59,714 nucleotides of DNA, from the NCBI GenBank assembly GCA_019746135.1, contig JAIESI010000006.1:1-59714 (forward strand), given 5' to 3'. Positions 24,621 to 32,771 of the stretch are shown in pieces. Origin of the DNA: Xanthobacteraceae bacterium. GTDB lineage: Bacteria > Pseudomonadota > Alphaproteobacteria > Rhizobiales > Xanthobacteraceae. How positions within the stretch are numbered: position 1 is the first letter of the stretch; each line of letters opens with the position of its first letter. The notes beneath the pieces were generated by a model. That model did no database searches and was not told the origin of the DNA. It saw only the letters and a program-made list of their open reading frames with translations. The translations under genes were made by a program, and so were the position numbers.

Positions 24621-24650
24621 ATGGCCGGGACGATGTCCCGGCCATTTTTT
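24621..24650 (+). terminator. Rho-independent terminator
   Basis: ATGGCCGGGAC at 24621-24631 pairs with GTCCCGGCCAT at 24635-24645 around a GAT loop, an 11-bp perfect GC-rich stem, immediately followed by a T-run to 24650. It lies 37 bp after the stop codon of the Bug gene and ends the GntR/triple-RidA/Bug operon. It is the clearest intrinsic terminator in the window. Confidence 0.9.
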
Positions 24651-24889
24651 GTCTCGCTCGCAGGGATTTTCGAAGTGGCCCTGCCGGGAAAAGTTACAAT
24701 TTTATCCGTCCAGGTTTGTCCGGTCGCGCAACGCGCAAAAGGACAGCGTCGCTGCCTTTGGCACTCGCCTCTCGTGTAAGAATCCACACTTTACAAATTA
24801 TGCGTGCGACCGGAGCGTCGACGCCAGATCGTTGTGCTTCCGAAAGACAGTTCATCGTCCATCAGACGGCAGTATTCGGCAGGCGTGCC
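24651..24889. other. upstream region of the membrane-protein gene
   Basis: The rest of the 306-bp gap after the Bug gene holds two AT-rich patches (about 24690-24710 and 24778-24802, the latter ACACTTTACAAATTATGCG) that could contain the promoter of the gene at 24890. No well-spaced -35/-10 pair was found. The frame of the downstream gene is open to 24716, but the codons there do not look protein-like. Confidence 0.4.
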
Positions 24890-25849
24890 ATGACGTTTCA
24901 ATTGGTATCAGACATTGGACCCAAGGCCGGCGCAGATTCCGGACCCAAAGCCACGACAGAATCCCGTCGCGTAACCCGCGGCCGCCGCAGGCGAAACGCG
25001 GCGATGGCCCGGGCCGGCTTTGATATGTTGCGGCTCTACCGCTCCAATCTGGAGGTGCGGCTGCGCTGCATCGACGAAGCATCGCTGCAAACTGAAAGCC
25101 AGAAGCGCACCTACGCCTCGGTCGTCGAGATTTTGAATTCAAAGAGCGAGCAATCGGCGCCCGAGAGCGAAGCCGCATGGGATGAGGTGTATCGCGCCGA
25201 GCGGATGATCGAAATGCTGCTCAGCGGAATACAGTTGCGGCAGGAAATTGCCGCGCGCCTCGACGAACTGGCGCTCGACAACGCGATCGAGGCCGAGCGC
25301 TTCCGGGTTCAGTTCGAAGCCATCGCCAAGGCCTCGTCGCAGGCGACCAAGAACATCCTCTGGTGCATGCTCGCGGCGTTCGTGCTGGCTATTCTCCCCT
25401 ACATAGCCATTTGGCTGGATTCCCGCGTGTCGCCGTACTGGACGCTGTTTGCGCTATACACCGCATTGGTGTCGGGTCGGCTCGGCGCGTTCTTCAGCCG
25501 CCTGCTCACCATCCAGCGCGACTGGAGCAGGATGAGTCTCGATGAAGTGTTCCTGCACCGGGAGCTCTCATACTCGCTCTTGCGGGCGGGCGTGGGCGTT
25601 TGCGGGGCGCTCGTGATCTTCTTCTTCTTCAAATCGGGTCTGATCGACGGCGCGCTGTTTCCGAAGTTCGAAAACATGTCGATGGATCTGATCTACGCAT
25701 CCGACATGGCGTTTGTCGTGCCGTCCAAGGATCTCGCGCTGGTGACGGTGTGGTGCTTCCTGGCCGGCTTCTCCGAGAGCCTGGTGCCCAGCCTGCTGAC
25801 CAATACCGAGCGGCAGCTTTCTGACGGCGCTGCGCCGAGCAGGGGCTGA
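24890..25849 (+). CDS. multi-pass membrane protein with helical cytoplasmic region, function unknown
   Basis: A 319-residue protein from the ATG at 24890. Residues 25-40 are strongly basic, 60-155 are charged and helical (possible coiled coil), and four hydrophobic segments follow at about 156-176, 183-203, 230-248 and 281-302. The last one carries Gly-Phe-Ser-Glu-Ser-Leu-Val-Pro-Ser-Leu-Leu, a motif I remember at the end of several uncharacterised bacterial membrane proteins. No enzymatic motif is visible. It stands alone between the terminator and the MarR gene. Confidence 0.75.
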   Translation: MTFQLVSDIGPKAGADSGPKATTESRRVTRGRRRRNAAMARAGFDMLRLYRSNLEVRLRCIDEASLQTESQKRTYASVVEILNSKSEQSAPESEAAWDEVYRAERMIEMLLSGIQLRQEIAARLDELALDNAIEAERFRVQFEAIAKASSQATKNILWCMLAAFVLAILPYIAIWLDSRVSPYWTLFALYTALVSGRLGAFFSRLLTIQRDWSRMSLDEVFLHRELSYSLLRAGVGVCGALVIFFFFKSGLIDGALFPKFENMSMDLIYASDMAFVVPSKDLALVTVWCFLAGFSESLVPSLLTNTERQLSDGAAPSRG

Positions 25850-26070
25850 ACGGAAGCCGATTGGCCGCGCATGGCCGCGTCGCCGGTTCGCAGCGCTGCG
25901 AACCGGCGACGGTCATGCTTGGTCAGGCTTTGCACCATCCAGCGATCGTCGGGGGCCAAGAATTCAGTCCCCGTCAGTTGCGTCAAACGCATGGGTGTCC
26001 TAATGGCGTGGCAGCCGCGACCGCACGGTCATCGATCCTCCGCGCGATCCGAAAACGGAAGCGTTTTGTC

Positions 26071-26571
26071 ATGCCCGCCAGGCCTGCCCGAAAGAAAAGC
26101 GCTGCCGTTGCCGCTCCCGATGCCGACGCCGCGATCGACCTGGGCTTCCTCGGCGACGCGGTCGGCTTCTATTTGCGGACCGCGCACGAGGCCGCGTTTC
26201 GTGCATTCCTCAAGCGCGTCGGCGACTCGAATACGCCGCCGTGGCGGTTTGCCATCCTGGCCCTGATCGACGCCAATCCCGGCCTGACCCAGGTTGCGCT
26301 GGCCCGTGCGACGCGGCGCGACACGTCGAGCCTGACGCCCGCGCTCGACGACCTGTGCGACCGCGGCCTGGTGACCAGGATACGGCAAGCGCACGACCGC
26401 AGAAGCTACGCCCTGAAGCTTACGCCGCTCGGCAGGAAGTCGATGCGGCAGCTCAAGGCCAGTGCCGAGGCTCATGAGCGCGAGCTGGATCGTCTCGTCG
26501 GGCGGGAACAGCGCGCGCAGTTCATTCAGACCCTGAAGCGGATCGCTGCCGGCCTGGCGGTCGACGACTAG
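26071..26571 (+). CDS. MarR family transcriptional regulator
   Basis: A 166-residue regulator from the ATG at 26071. After a basic Lys/Arg/Ala-rich start come the helices of a MarR winged helix: Trp-Arg-Phe-Ala-Ile-Leu-Ala-Leu-Ile near residue 55, Thr-Gln-Val-Ala-Leu-Ala-Arg-Ala-Thr, the recognition helix Asp-Thr-Ser-Ser-Leu-Thr-Pro-Ala-Leu-Asp-Asp-Leu, and the wing with Asp-Arg-Arg-Ser-Tyr-Ala-Leu-Lys-Leu-Thr-Pro-Leu-Gly. It precedes the LLM monooxygenase gene by 87 bp, in the same direction, with a palindrome between them, and probably responds to that enzyme's substrate. Confidence 0.9.
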   Translation: MPARPARKKSAAVAAPDADAAIDLGFLGDAVGFYLRTAHEAAFRAFLKRVGDSNTPPWRFAILALIDANPGLTQVALARATRRDTSSLTPALDDLCDRGLVTRIRQAHDRRSYALKLTPLGRKSMRQLKASAEAHERELDRLVGREQRAQFIQTLKRIAAGLAVDD

Positions 26572-26595
26572 TGGCGGCCAAAACGGCCGCAGCAA

Positions 26596-26630
26596 ATAGA
26601 TTGACATCAAACTATTGGACACCATACGTT
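26596..26630 (+). promoter_or_regulatory. candidate promoter overlapped by a MarR-type operator
   Basis: TTGACA at 26601-26606 matches the -35 consensus; a weak -10 candidate (TACGTT, 26625-26630) lies 18 bp further. The -35 is embedded in TTGACATCAA (26601-26610), a TTGA-N2-TCAA palindrome extended to ATAG...CTAT at 26596-26615. Such a site would let the upstream MarR protein block transcription of the LLM gene at 26659. Inferred from sequence only. Confidence 0.45.
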
Positions 26631-26658
26631 AATCGCTCTTTGTCAGGGCGAAAACGAC

Positions 26659-27693
26659 ATGATCCGGCCATGGGTGTTCGAATTCTTCCCCGAATTGAAC
26701 AACGAGGGCGGCGGCGCCGCGGCACCGGCCGCGGGTGACTATTGCAGACGATATCTCGACCTCTGGAAACGCGACGAAGAGCTCGGGTTCGAGGGCATCT
26801 TTTTCAGCGAGCACCATTTCGGCGGCTCGTTCAGTCCCTCGCCGAATCTGCTGATTGCCGCGACGGCGGCGCGGACCTCGAGGATCCGGCTGGGGGTCAT
26901 GGCGCTGGTCGTGCCGTACTACACGCCCGCGCGCATCGTCGAAGAGATCGGCATGCTCGATCACATCTCGGGCGGGCGGCTGGAGATCGGCACAGGCATC
27001 GGCGTGCCGCAGGAGCTGGCGCGGCTCAATATCGGCATGGATGAGGCGCGTGCGCTCAGCGCGGAAGCCGTCGAAATCATCGACGCGGCCCTGTCTGCCG
27101 GCGTCGTCAGCCATCAGGGGAAATATTTCAACTATGACAAGCTGCGGCTCCTGCCGCGGCCGATCCAGGTCCCGCATCCGCCGAAATGGACCACCATCGT
27201 CAGCGTGGACTCGGCGCGGAAATCCGCCCGCCGCGGCAGCAAGGTCTGCACCGGGTTCAATCCGACCGGGCAGATCAAGGCGCTTTTCGACGCCTATCGC
27301 GCCGAAGCGGCGAGCTGCGGCTTGCAGGTCGGGGCCGATCATCTGGCGCTCCGCCGCCGCGTGGTGGTCGCGCAATCGGATTCGCAGGCCCGCGAGCTCT
27401 CACACGCGGTCAGGGAACGCTACAAGGAGTTCGTGTCGCACGATCCCCGGGTGAAATTGACGCCGACCCCGGACGCCCCCGGGCAACAGGGAGATTTCAC
27501 CGTCAGCGATGACGAGTTCATCGCCGGCACGCCCGAACACGTGGCGGAGACGATCGTCGATCAATGCCGCCGGACCGGCGCGGGCCACTTCCTGGCGGTG
27601 CTGCATTGGGGGGCGGGCCTCGATGAAGTGGTCGCCGCGCACGAGCTTTTCGGGCGAGAGGTCGTTCCGGTGCTGCGCCAGGCCGACGTTTGA
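26659..27693 (+). CDS. LLM-class (luciferase-like) flavin-dependent oxidoreductase
   Basis: A 344-residue luciferase-superfamily protein. Visible marks: Glu-Leu-Gly-Phe-Glu-Gly-Ile-Phe-Phe-Ser-Glu-His-His-Phe near residue 45, Ser-Pro-Asn-Leu-Leu, Ala-Arg-Ile-Val-Glu-Glu-Ile-Gly-Met-Leu-Asp-His, Gly-Gly-Arg-Leu-Glu-Ile-Gly-Thr-Gly, and a C-terminal Gly-Thr-Pro-Glu-His-Val-Ala-Glu. The enzyme presumably uses FMNH2 and oxygen. It is clearly different from the LLM protein at 19213. It is paired with the MarR gene upstream; no flavin reductase is adjacent. Confidence 0.88.
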   Translation: MIRPWVFEFFPELNNEGGGAAAPAAGDYCRRYLDLWKRDEELGFEGIFFSEHHFGGSFSPSPNLLIAATAARTSRIRLGVMALVVPYYTPARIVEEIGMLDHISGGRLEIGTGIGVPQELARLNIGMDEARALSAEAVEIIDAALSAGVVSHQGKYFNYDKLRLLPRPIQVPHPPKWTTIVSVDSARKSARRGSKVCTGFNPTGQIKALFDAYRAEAASCGLQVGADHLALRRRVVVAQSDSQARELSHAVRERYKEFVSHDPRVKLTPTPDAPGQQGDFTVSDDEFIAGTPEHVAETIVDQCRRTGAGHFLAVLHWGAGLDEVVAAHELFGREVVPVLRQADV

Positions 27694-27727
27694 ACGGCCT
27701 CACCGACGGTTTCGCCAACAGCGGCGA

Positions 27728-29215
27728 TCATTTTTCGGCCTGCTTGAAGCCGAGATAGGTCGAATTGAAGATGCCCATCAGCAGCAGCAGGTTGGTGTCG
27801 AAGGCCGGGAAGCTGAAGGACGATATGACGGACCAAAGGAAGATCACGCCCATGATGACGGTCCAGGCGACGACCTGAAGGCGATGCACCGTGGGCCTGC
27901 TGGCATCACTGACGATGTCCCGCAGGAAACCATGCGACACGCGGGTGGCATCCGAAGGCGCGCCGAGCTGAACCGCCGCGATGCCGGTGGCGGCCTGGAT
28001 TCCCAGCAGGACCAGGATCTGCGGCGTGACGACATTGAAGAACTGGCCGGTTGTCAGCCAGATGAAGCAGAAGCCGGAAAACGCAAGAACGAACCACATG
28101 GCCATCTGCACGCGGCCGAGGCTGAAGGGGCCTGCGGCCGTGGCCATGGCGCGGGTCAACGCGGCGCCGCTCAAGTCTTTTTGCAGGTCTCCGATCGTCA
28201 TGAGCGCGGGCGCCAGCTCGGCCTTCCGTTCTGCCGTAGGGGGCGAGGCGGTGTTGTTGTTTTCGTTGTTCACCTGCTCGTAGGTCAGCGAATTGTCGCG
28301 AAGCAGCGGCGACGTGGCGGCATACGCGCACAACGAGATGGTCAGGAGGACGACCGCCAGGGCGCCAAACAGCGAAGGCCAAGGTCGATAGACGACGAGC
28401 GTGGCGCGCCTGGGCGCATTGGCCTGCGGTGTGTCGGCCGCGCCATTTGTCATCCGGGCAATGCCGACCGCCAGTTCCTTTTCTCCGCCCTTGAGACCTT
28501 GGCTGAACAAGGCGCGCCAGAACTTGCCGTCGTCCGTATCGGCCTGCACCGATGGCTTTAAGTCGAAGAACAGATATTGGAGCCCCGAAATGGGTTGCGC
28601 CTTGATCGTCAAATTCGGCCCGCGCCGGTTTTCCAGATAGAGCGCCAGCTCGACCGGCGGCAAACCCGCATTGAGGGCCGCCAGCGCCTGGTTGAGCTTG
28701 TCTTGCGCCTTGGTTCGCTCGCCGGACAGACGCGTCAGCTCCGCGCGTTTGGCGTCGAGGTTCTTCTGCGCGTTGGCTGCCTTGGATTTCAGGTCGGCCT
28801 CGTCGGGCTTTTGCTGGAGTGCGCTTTTTGCGGCGGCCAGATCAGTGTTGGCCTGGCGCTCGTCGGCCAGCGCGGACTGATAGGCCTGATCCTGGTCTTC
28901 GAATTCTTTTTTGGCGCGCTCGACCTCGGTTTCGAGACGCTTCTCGACGGCATTGGCGGAGACGCCGGCCACCGCGACACACAGGCGCTGATTGAGGGCG
29001 AGTTCGCCCGGCCAGAATCCGGCGAAACGCAGCCGGCCCTCCTTGTCGGTTTCGGCAAGCGGCGCAATCGGGAGCTTTGCGAGTTCAACCCGACAATTTC
29101 TTTCGTTGATCGGCGTGCTGTCGGAGAGCAACTCTTCCTTGGCGATCAAGCCGAGGCAGGCGGCGAATGCGATCAGGCCGAGCAGAAGGCTGATCCAGCG
29201 AATCCGGAAATTCAT
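27728..29215 (-). CDS. membrane protein with periplasmic coiled coil and C-terminal four-helix membrane module, function unknown
   Basis: A 495-residue protein from the ATG at 29215, which has GGGGGAGAA just upstream (an in-frame GTG at 29227 is less likely). A signal-anchor helix covers 7-25; residues 90-182 are an Ala/Glu/Lys/Gln-rich coiled coil; helices follow at about 280-300, 370-388, 397-418, 447-467 and 472-488. The C-terminal module (Leu-Gly-Arg-Val-Gln-Met-Ala-Met-Trp, Leu-Leu-Gly-Ile-Gln, Phe-Leu-Arg-Asp-Ile-Val-Ser-Asp, His-Arg-Leu-Gln-Val-Val-Ala-Trp-Thr, Thr-Tyr-Leu-Gly-Phe-Lys) is one I remember from varied uncharacterised bacterial membrane proteins. It converges on the LLM gene. 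Confidence 0.78.
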   Translation of the reverse strand: MNFRIRWISLLLGLIAFAACLGLIAKEELLSDSTPINERNCRVELAKLPIAPLAETDKEGRLRFAGFWPGELALNQRLCVAVAGVSANAVEKRLETEVERAKKEFEDQDQAYQSALADERQANTDLAAAKSALQQKPDEADLKSKAANAQKNLDAKRAELTRLSGERTKAQDKLNQALAALNAGLPPVELALYLENRRGPNLTIKAQPISGLQYLFFDLKPSVQADTDDGKFWRALFSQGLKGGEKELAVGIARMTNGAADTPQANAPRRATLVVYRPWPSLFGALAVVLLTISLCAYAATSPLLRDNSLTYEQVNNENNNTASPPTAERKAELAPALMTIGDLQKDLSGAALTRAMATAAGPFSLGRVQMAMWFVLAFSGFCFIWLTTGQFFNVVTPQILVLLGIQAATGIAAVQLGAPSDATRVSHGFLRDIVSDASRPTVHRLQVVAWTVIMGVIFLWSVISSFSFPAFDTNLLLLMGIFNSTYLGFKQAEK

Positions 29216-29399
29216 TTCTCCCCCCACGCTGCAAATGACCGGATCTGTTCCGGGCTGGCGGACTGTTCAATTCGTCGTATCGCTGCCAAGGAATGAACCG
29301 GAGGCTGCAGACGTCGCCGCTGCAACGGATCGTTGCATCGCTGAAAATAAATTTCAACGGGGCCAGGTCTGAACGAGCGCGGGCGCCGGCCGAAGCTTG

Positions 29400-30800
29400 T
29401 CAGAACCGCCAGATCGACCTGCCGCCGATCACCAGCGCATTGGGCCAGTCGCCGCCGCTCGGATGCCAGACGTAGGTGAGCACCGGCTGCACCGTCCAGC
29501 CCGGGACGATCTGCGCGCTGTAGGTGAGCTCCAGATTTGTCTCATGGTCGTGGACCACGCCGAGCATGCCGGAAAACGCGATCCGGTCGGTATCGAATGC
29601 GCGGACGCTGTCGGATATGCGCGCGTAAAGGAGGCTTGCGCCGAACTTGTCGTCGGGACGGCCCGGCACCATTCCGGAAAAGATGATCCCGCCATCGGCG
29701 AAGAAGCTGACCGGATTGCGATCGCCCGGGCTGTACGAGATCCGGCCGAACAGCGAGATGCCGCTCTCCGCGTCGCCGCCTTTCGGCCGGTAGATCTGCT
29801 GCTCCACGACGCCGTAGATGCCGAAGTTTCCGCTCCGCACGATCGGTTTGCCGGAGCCCGCAGGATCAGCCAGCAGCGTGCCGTCGTTGGCGTGTCTCTG
29901 GTCTTCGAACTTGCCGAAATGCGTCCAGCCGCCGAGCTTGATGGTGCGGGCAAGGCCCAAGTCGTCCTTGCCCTGATTGGTGCGAAGCTGCGCCTCCGCG
30001 ATCACCAGCGGCGGATCGGCGATCCGGAAGTTCAGGCCGTGCCGGTTGCGGAATTGCTCGTCGCCCGGACCGGGCCCGGCCGGGTCGCCGTTGAACACGG
30101 CGGCGAGCAACGACAGATTGTCGGTCGGATCGATCTTGAGGCGAACGCCCGGGGTCGAGAGCGGGTAGGCCGGTCCGCCGCTCGGCAGGTTGGCCGCCGT
30201 GATCGTCGCCCAGTCGCTTTGCAGGAACAGGCTGCTGATGCTGCTGCCGAAGAATTCGGTGTCGCCGGCGAGCTGTCCGATCTTGAGGCTCGCCTTGCCG
30301 TTCCAGAATTTCTGCTCCAGCCAAAGCTCCCAGAGGCGGGTCGCCGGAACGGCTTCGATCGCGGCGATCGTGTTGATGCCGCCGACATAGTCGCGCCGGA
30401 TGCGGCCGGTGTTGTGGATCTGGAAAAAATTTCCGTAGGCGCTCAGCCCGGACCAGCCTGCGAGCTTCTCGAAGTCGAGCGTCATCGATCCGTCGAGCCG
30501 GCCCTGGTCGATGACGCCGCGGCGCGCTCCGCCGCGCACATTGGCGAGAACGTCGTTGATGTAGGTCAGATTGTAGGTGACGCCGCGATCGGCCAGCGAC
30601 TTGCGGATGCCGGCCGGGTCGCCGTTGGCGGGGAGGCTCGATGCGATCGAGGGGCCCGCCGTGTATTCCAGCGGATTGGCTGCCGCAGGCGCCCCGAGCA
30701 ACAGGACTGTAATCCACGCCCCGATGAGCCTCAATAGATGCAATTGCTTCTGACTTGCAGAAGGGCGGCCGTGTCCGCCCCGCACACTCAACCCACGCAT
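29400..30800 (-). CDS. carbohydrate-selective porin, OprB-like
   Basis: A 466-residue outer-membrane porin with a signal peptide (hydrophobic stretch about residues 24-41 ending Ala-Ala-Ala-Asn). The OprB pattern is clear: Arg-Lys-Ser-Leu-Ala-Asp-Arg-Gly-Val-Thr-Tyr-Asn-Leu near residue 66, Leu-Trp-Leu-Glu-Gln-Lys-Phe-Trp, Leu-Lys-Ile-Gly-Gln-Leu-Ala-Gly-Asp-Thr-Glu-Phe, and a chain ending in Trp-Arg-Phe. OprB porins pass sugars or other small solutes. The first codons are uncertain; starts closer to the hydrophobic core are possible. It is divergent from sitA, across a region with two metalloregulator-like boxes. Confidence 0.85.
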   Translation of the reverse strand: MRGLSVRGGHGRPSASQKQLHLLRLIGAWITVLLLGAPAAANPLEYTAGPSIASSLPANGDPAGIRKSLADRGVTYNLTYINDVLANVRGGARRGVIDQGRLDGSMTLDFEKLAGWSGLSAYGNFFQIHNTGRIRRDYVGGINTIAAIEAVPATRLWELWLEQKFWNGKASLKIGQLAGDTEFFGSSISSLFLQSDWATITAANLPSGGPAYPLSTPGVRLKIDPTDNLSLLAAVFNGDPAGPGPGDEQFRNRHGLNFRIADPPLVIAEAQLRTNQGKDDLGLARTIKLGGWTHFGKFEDQRHANDGTLLADPAGSGKPIVRSGNFGIYGVVEQQIYRPKGGDAESGISLFGRISYSPGDRNPVSFFADGGIIFSGMVPGRPDDKFGASLLYARISDSVRAFDTDRIAFSGMLGVVHDHETNLELTYSAQIVPGWTVQPVLTYVWHPSGGDWPNALVIGGRSIWRF

Positions 30801-30823
30801 TACTCCGCACGCCCCCGCAGTAC

Positions 30824-30893
30824 TTGCAACTTATTCGCAAGAAGGTTGACACAGGGAACCATCTCGCGCAAGTTATTTGCTAGTCATTCGCAA
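30824..30893. promoter_or_regulatory. two Fur/Mur-like boxes and -35 element upstream of sitA
   Basis: TTGCAACTTATTCGCAA (30824-30840) and TTGCTAGTCATTCGCAA (30877-30893) share the pattern TTGC-N9-GCAA with a common ATTCGCAA right half, 53 bp apart. They resemble the TGC-AAT/ATT-GCA sites bound by alphaproteobacterial Fur-family regulators (Fur, Mur) at manganese or iron genes. A TTGACA (30846-30851) lies between them. They sit in the 149-bp gap between the divergent porin and sitA genes, so both could respond to metal. Confidence 0.55.
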
Positions 30894-30949
30894 TTGCAGA
30901 TCATTGCGGTGCGGCCGGGCGGCCGCGCGCAACGGAGGGTTCGGAGACG

Positions 30950-31870
30950 ATGAAGCTGAAATCGATGGGACGGCGCGTCGCGGTCGGCGCTGCGGCGGCG
31001 CTGTTCGCTGCTGTCTTCGTTCCGGCCTCCGCGCAGGCGCAATCGCGCGCCAAGCCGTTCCGCGTGGTAACGACGTTCACCGTGATCCAGGACATCGCGC
31101 AGAACGTCGCCGGCGACAAAGCGATCGTGGAGTCGATCACCAAGCCCGGCGCGGAAATTCACGACTATCAGCCGACGCCGCTCGACATCGTGCGCGCGCA
31201 GGCCGCGGACCTGGTGCTGTGGAACGGGTTCAACCTCGAACGCTGGTTCGAGAGGTTCTTCCAGGAGGTGAAGGAGGTGCCGAGCGTCGTCGTCACCGAA
31301 GGCATCGCGCCGATGGGCATCGCCGAGGGGCCCTACAGCGGCAAGCCCAATCCGCACGCCTGGATGTCGTCGTCGAACGCGCTGGTCTACGTCGAGAACA
31401 TCCGCAAGGCGCTGGGGAAATACGACCCGGCGAACGCGGACGCCTACAATCGCAACGCCGCGAGCTATTCCGCGAAGATCAAGGCGCTGGACGAGCCGCT
31501 GCGCAAGCGCCTTGCGGCGATCCCGGAAAACCAGCGCTGGCTCGTTTCGAGCGAGGGCGCCTTCAGCTATCTCACCCGCGACTACCAGATGAAGGAGGCC
31601 TATCTCTGGCCGATCAACGCCGACGAGCAGGGCACGCCAAAGCAGGTGCGCAAGGTGATCGACCTCGTGCGCAAAAACAAGATTCCGGTGCTGTTCAGCG
31701 AAAGCACGATCTCCGACCGGGCCGCCAAGCAGGTCGCGCGCGAGACCGGCGCGCGCTATGGTGGCGTGCTCTACGTCGACTCGCTCAGCGCCGCGGGCGG
31801 GCCGGTGCCGACCTACCTCGATCTGCTGCAGGTGACGGTCGAGACCGTCGCGAAAGGCTTCGGTAAGTGA
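30950..31870 (+). CDS. sitA: manganese/iron ABC transporter substrate-binding protein
   Basis: A 306-residue cluster A-I metal receptor with signal peptide (about 1-30). The four expected metal ligands are His71 (Gly-Ala-Glu-Ile-His-Asp-Tyr), His136 (Asn-Pro-His-Ala-Trp), Glu202 (Ser-Ser-Glu-Gly-Ala) and Asp277 (Tyr-Val-Asp-Ser-Leu). Glu as the third ligand, instead of His, favours Mn2+/Fe2+ over Zn2+. The His-rich loop of zinc receptors is absent. It is the first gene of a four-gene operon; its stop overlaps the sitB start (ATG-like GTG at 31867). Confidence 0.92.
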   Translation: MKLKSMGRRVAVGAAAALFAAVFVPASAQAQSRAKPFRVVTTFTVIQDIAQNVAGDKAIVESITKPGAEIHDYQPTPLDIVRAQAADLVLWNGFNLERWFERFFQEVKEVPSVVVTEGIAPMGIAEGPYSGKPNPHAWMSSSNALVYVENIRKALGKYDPANADAYNRNAASYSAKIKALDEPLRKRLAAIPENQRWLVSSEGAFSYLTRDYQMKEAYLWPINADEQGTPKQVRKVIDLVRKNKIPVLFSESTISDRAAKQVARETGARYGGVLYVDSLSAAGGPVPTYLDLLQVTVETVAKGFGK

Positions 31871-32766
31871 CCGCATCGGCGACGATCGCACGCGCGCCCG
31901 GCCCGCTCACCGCGAACGGGGCCAGCATCGCGGTGCGCAAGCTCGATGTCACCTATGCCAACGGCCTGACCGCCGTGCGCGACGCGTCGTTCGAGCTCGA
32001 TCCCGGCACGATCTGCGGGCTGGTCGGCGTCAACGGCAGCGGGAAATCGACGATCTTCAAGGCGATCATGGGCTTCGTGCAGCCGTCGGCCGGCGAGGTG
32101 AGGCTGTGCGGCCTTCCGGTCCATGAGGCGCTGAAGAAGAACATCGTCGCCTATGTGCCGCAGAGCGAGGACGTCGACTGGAATTTCCCGGTGCTGGTGG
32201 AAACCGTGGTGATGATGGGCCGCTACGGGCACATGAATTTCCTGCGCATGCCCTCGCGCGCCGATCGCTACAAAGTCGACGAGGCGCTGGAGCGCGTCGG
32301 CATGAGCGAATACCGCCAGCGGCAGATCGGCGAGCTCTCCGGCGGCCAGAAGAAGCGCGTGTTCCTGGCGCGGTCGCTGGCGCAGGAGGGTCGGATCATC
32401 CTGCTCGACGAGCCGTTTACCGGCATCGACGTGAAAACCGAAACCGCGATCATCTCGCTGCTGCGCGAGCTGCGCGCGTCCGGTCATCTGATCCTGGTTT
32501 CGACCCACAATCTCGGCAGCGTGCCGGAGTTCTGCGACCGCGTCGTGCTGATCAACCGCACCGTGCTGGCCGCGGGGCCGACCGCCGAGGTCTTCACCCA
32601 GGCCAACCTGGAGCGCGCGTTCGGCGGCGTGCTGCGCAACTTCCAGCTTGGCGGCCGCGCGCTGCATGACGACGACGACACCCGCCGCATCACGGTGCTG
32701 ACCGACGACGAGCGGCCGGTCGTGTTCTACGGCGAGCCCCAGGGCCGCAAGGGCGAGGGGAGCTGA
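31867..32766 (+). CDS. sitB: manganese/iron ABC transporter ATP-binding protein
   Basis: A 299-residue ABC ATPase starting at the GTG that overlaps the sitA stop codon by 4 bp. Walker A is Gly-Val-Asn-Gly-Ser-Gly-Lys-Ser-Thr near residue 56, the signature is Leu-Ser-Gly-Gly-Gln-Lys-Lys-Arg, Walker B is Ile-Ile-Leu-Leu-Asp-Glu-Pro-Phe, and the switch His is in Ser-Thr-His-Asn. Gln in Val-Pro-Gln-Ser-Glu-Asp-Val-Asp-Trp is the Q-loop and is typical of the Mn/Zn ABC subfamily. It powers import through SitC and SitD. Confidence 0.94.
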   Translation: MTASATIARAPGPLTANGASIAVRKLDVTYANGLTAVRDASFELDPGTICGLVGVNGSGKSTIFKAIMGFVQPSAGEVRLCGLPVHEALKKNIVAYVPQSEDVDWNFPVLVETVVMMGRYGHMNFLRMPSRADRYKVDEALERVGMSEYRQRQIGELSGGQKKRVFLARSLAQEGRIILLDEPFTGIDVKTETAIISLLRELRASGHLILVSTHNLGSVPEFCDRVVLINRTVLAAGPTAEVFTQANLERAFGGVLRNFQLGGRALHDDDDTRRITVLTDDERPVVFYGEPQGRKGEGS

Positions 32767-32771
32767 GCGGC

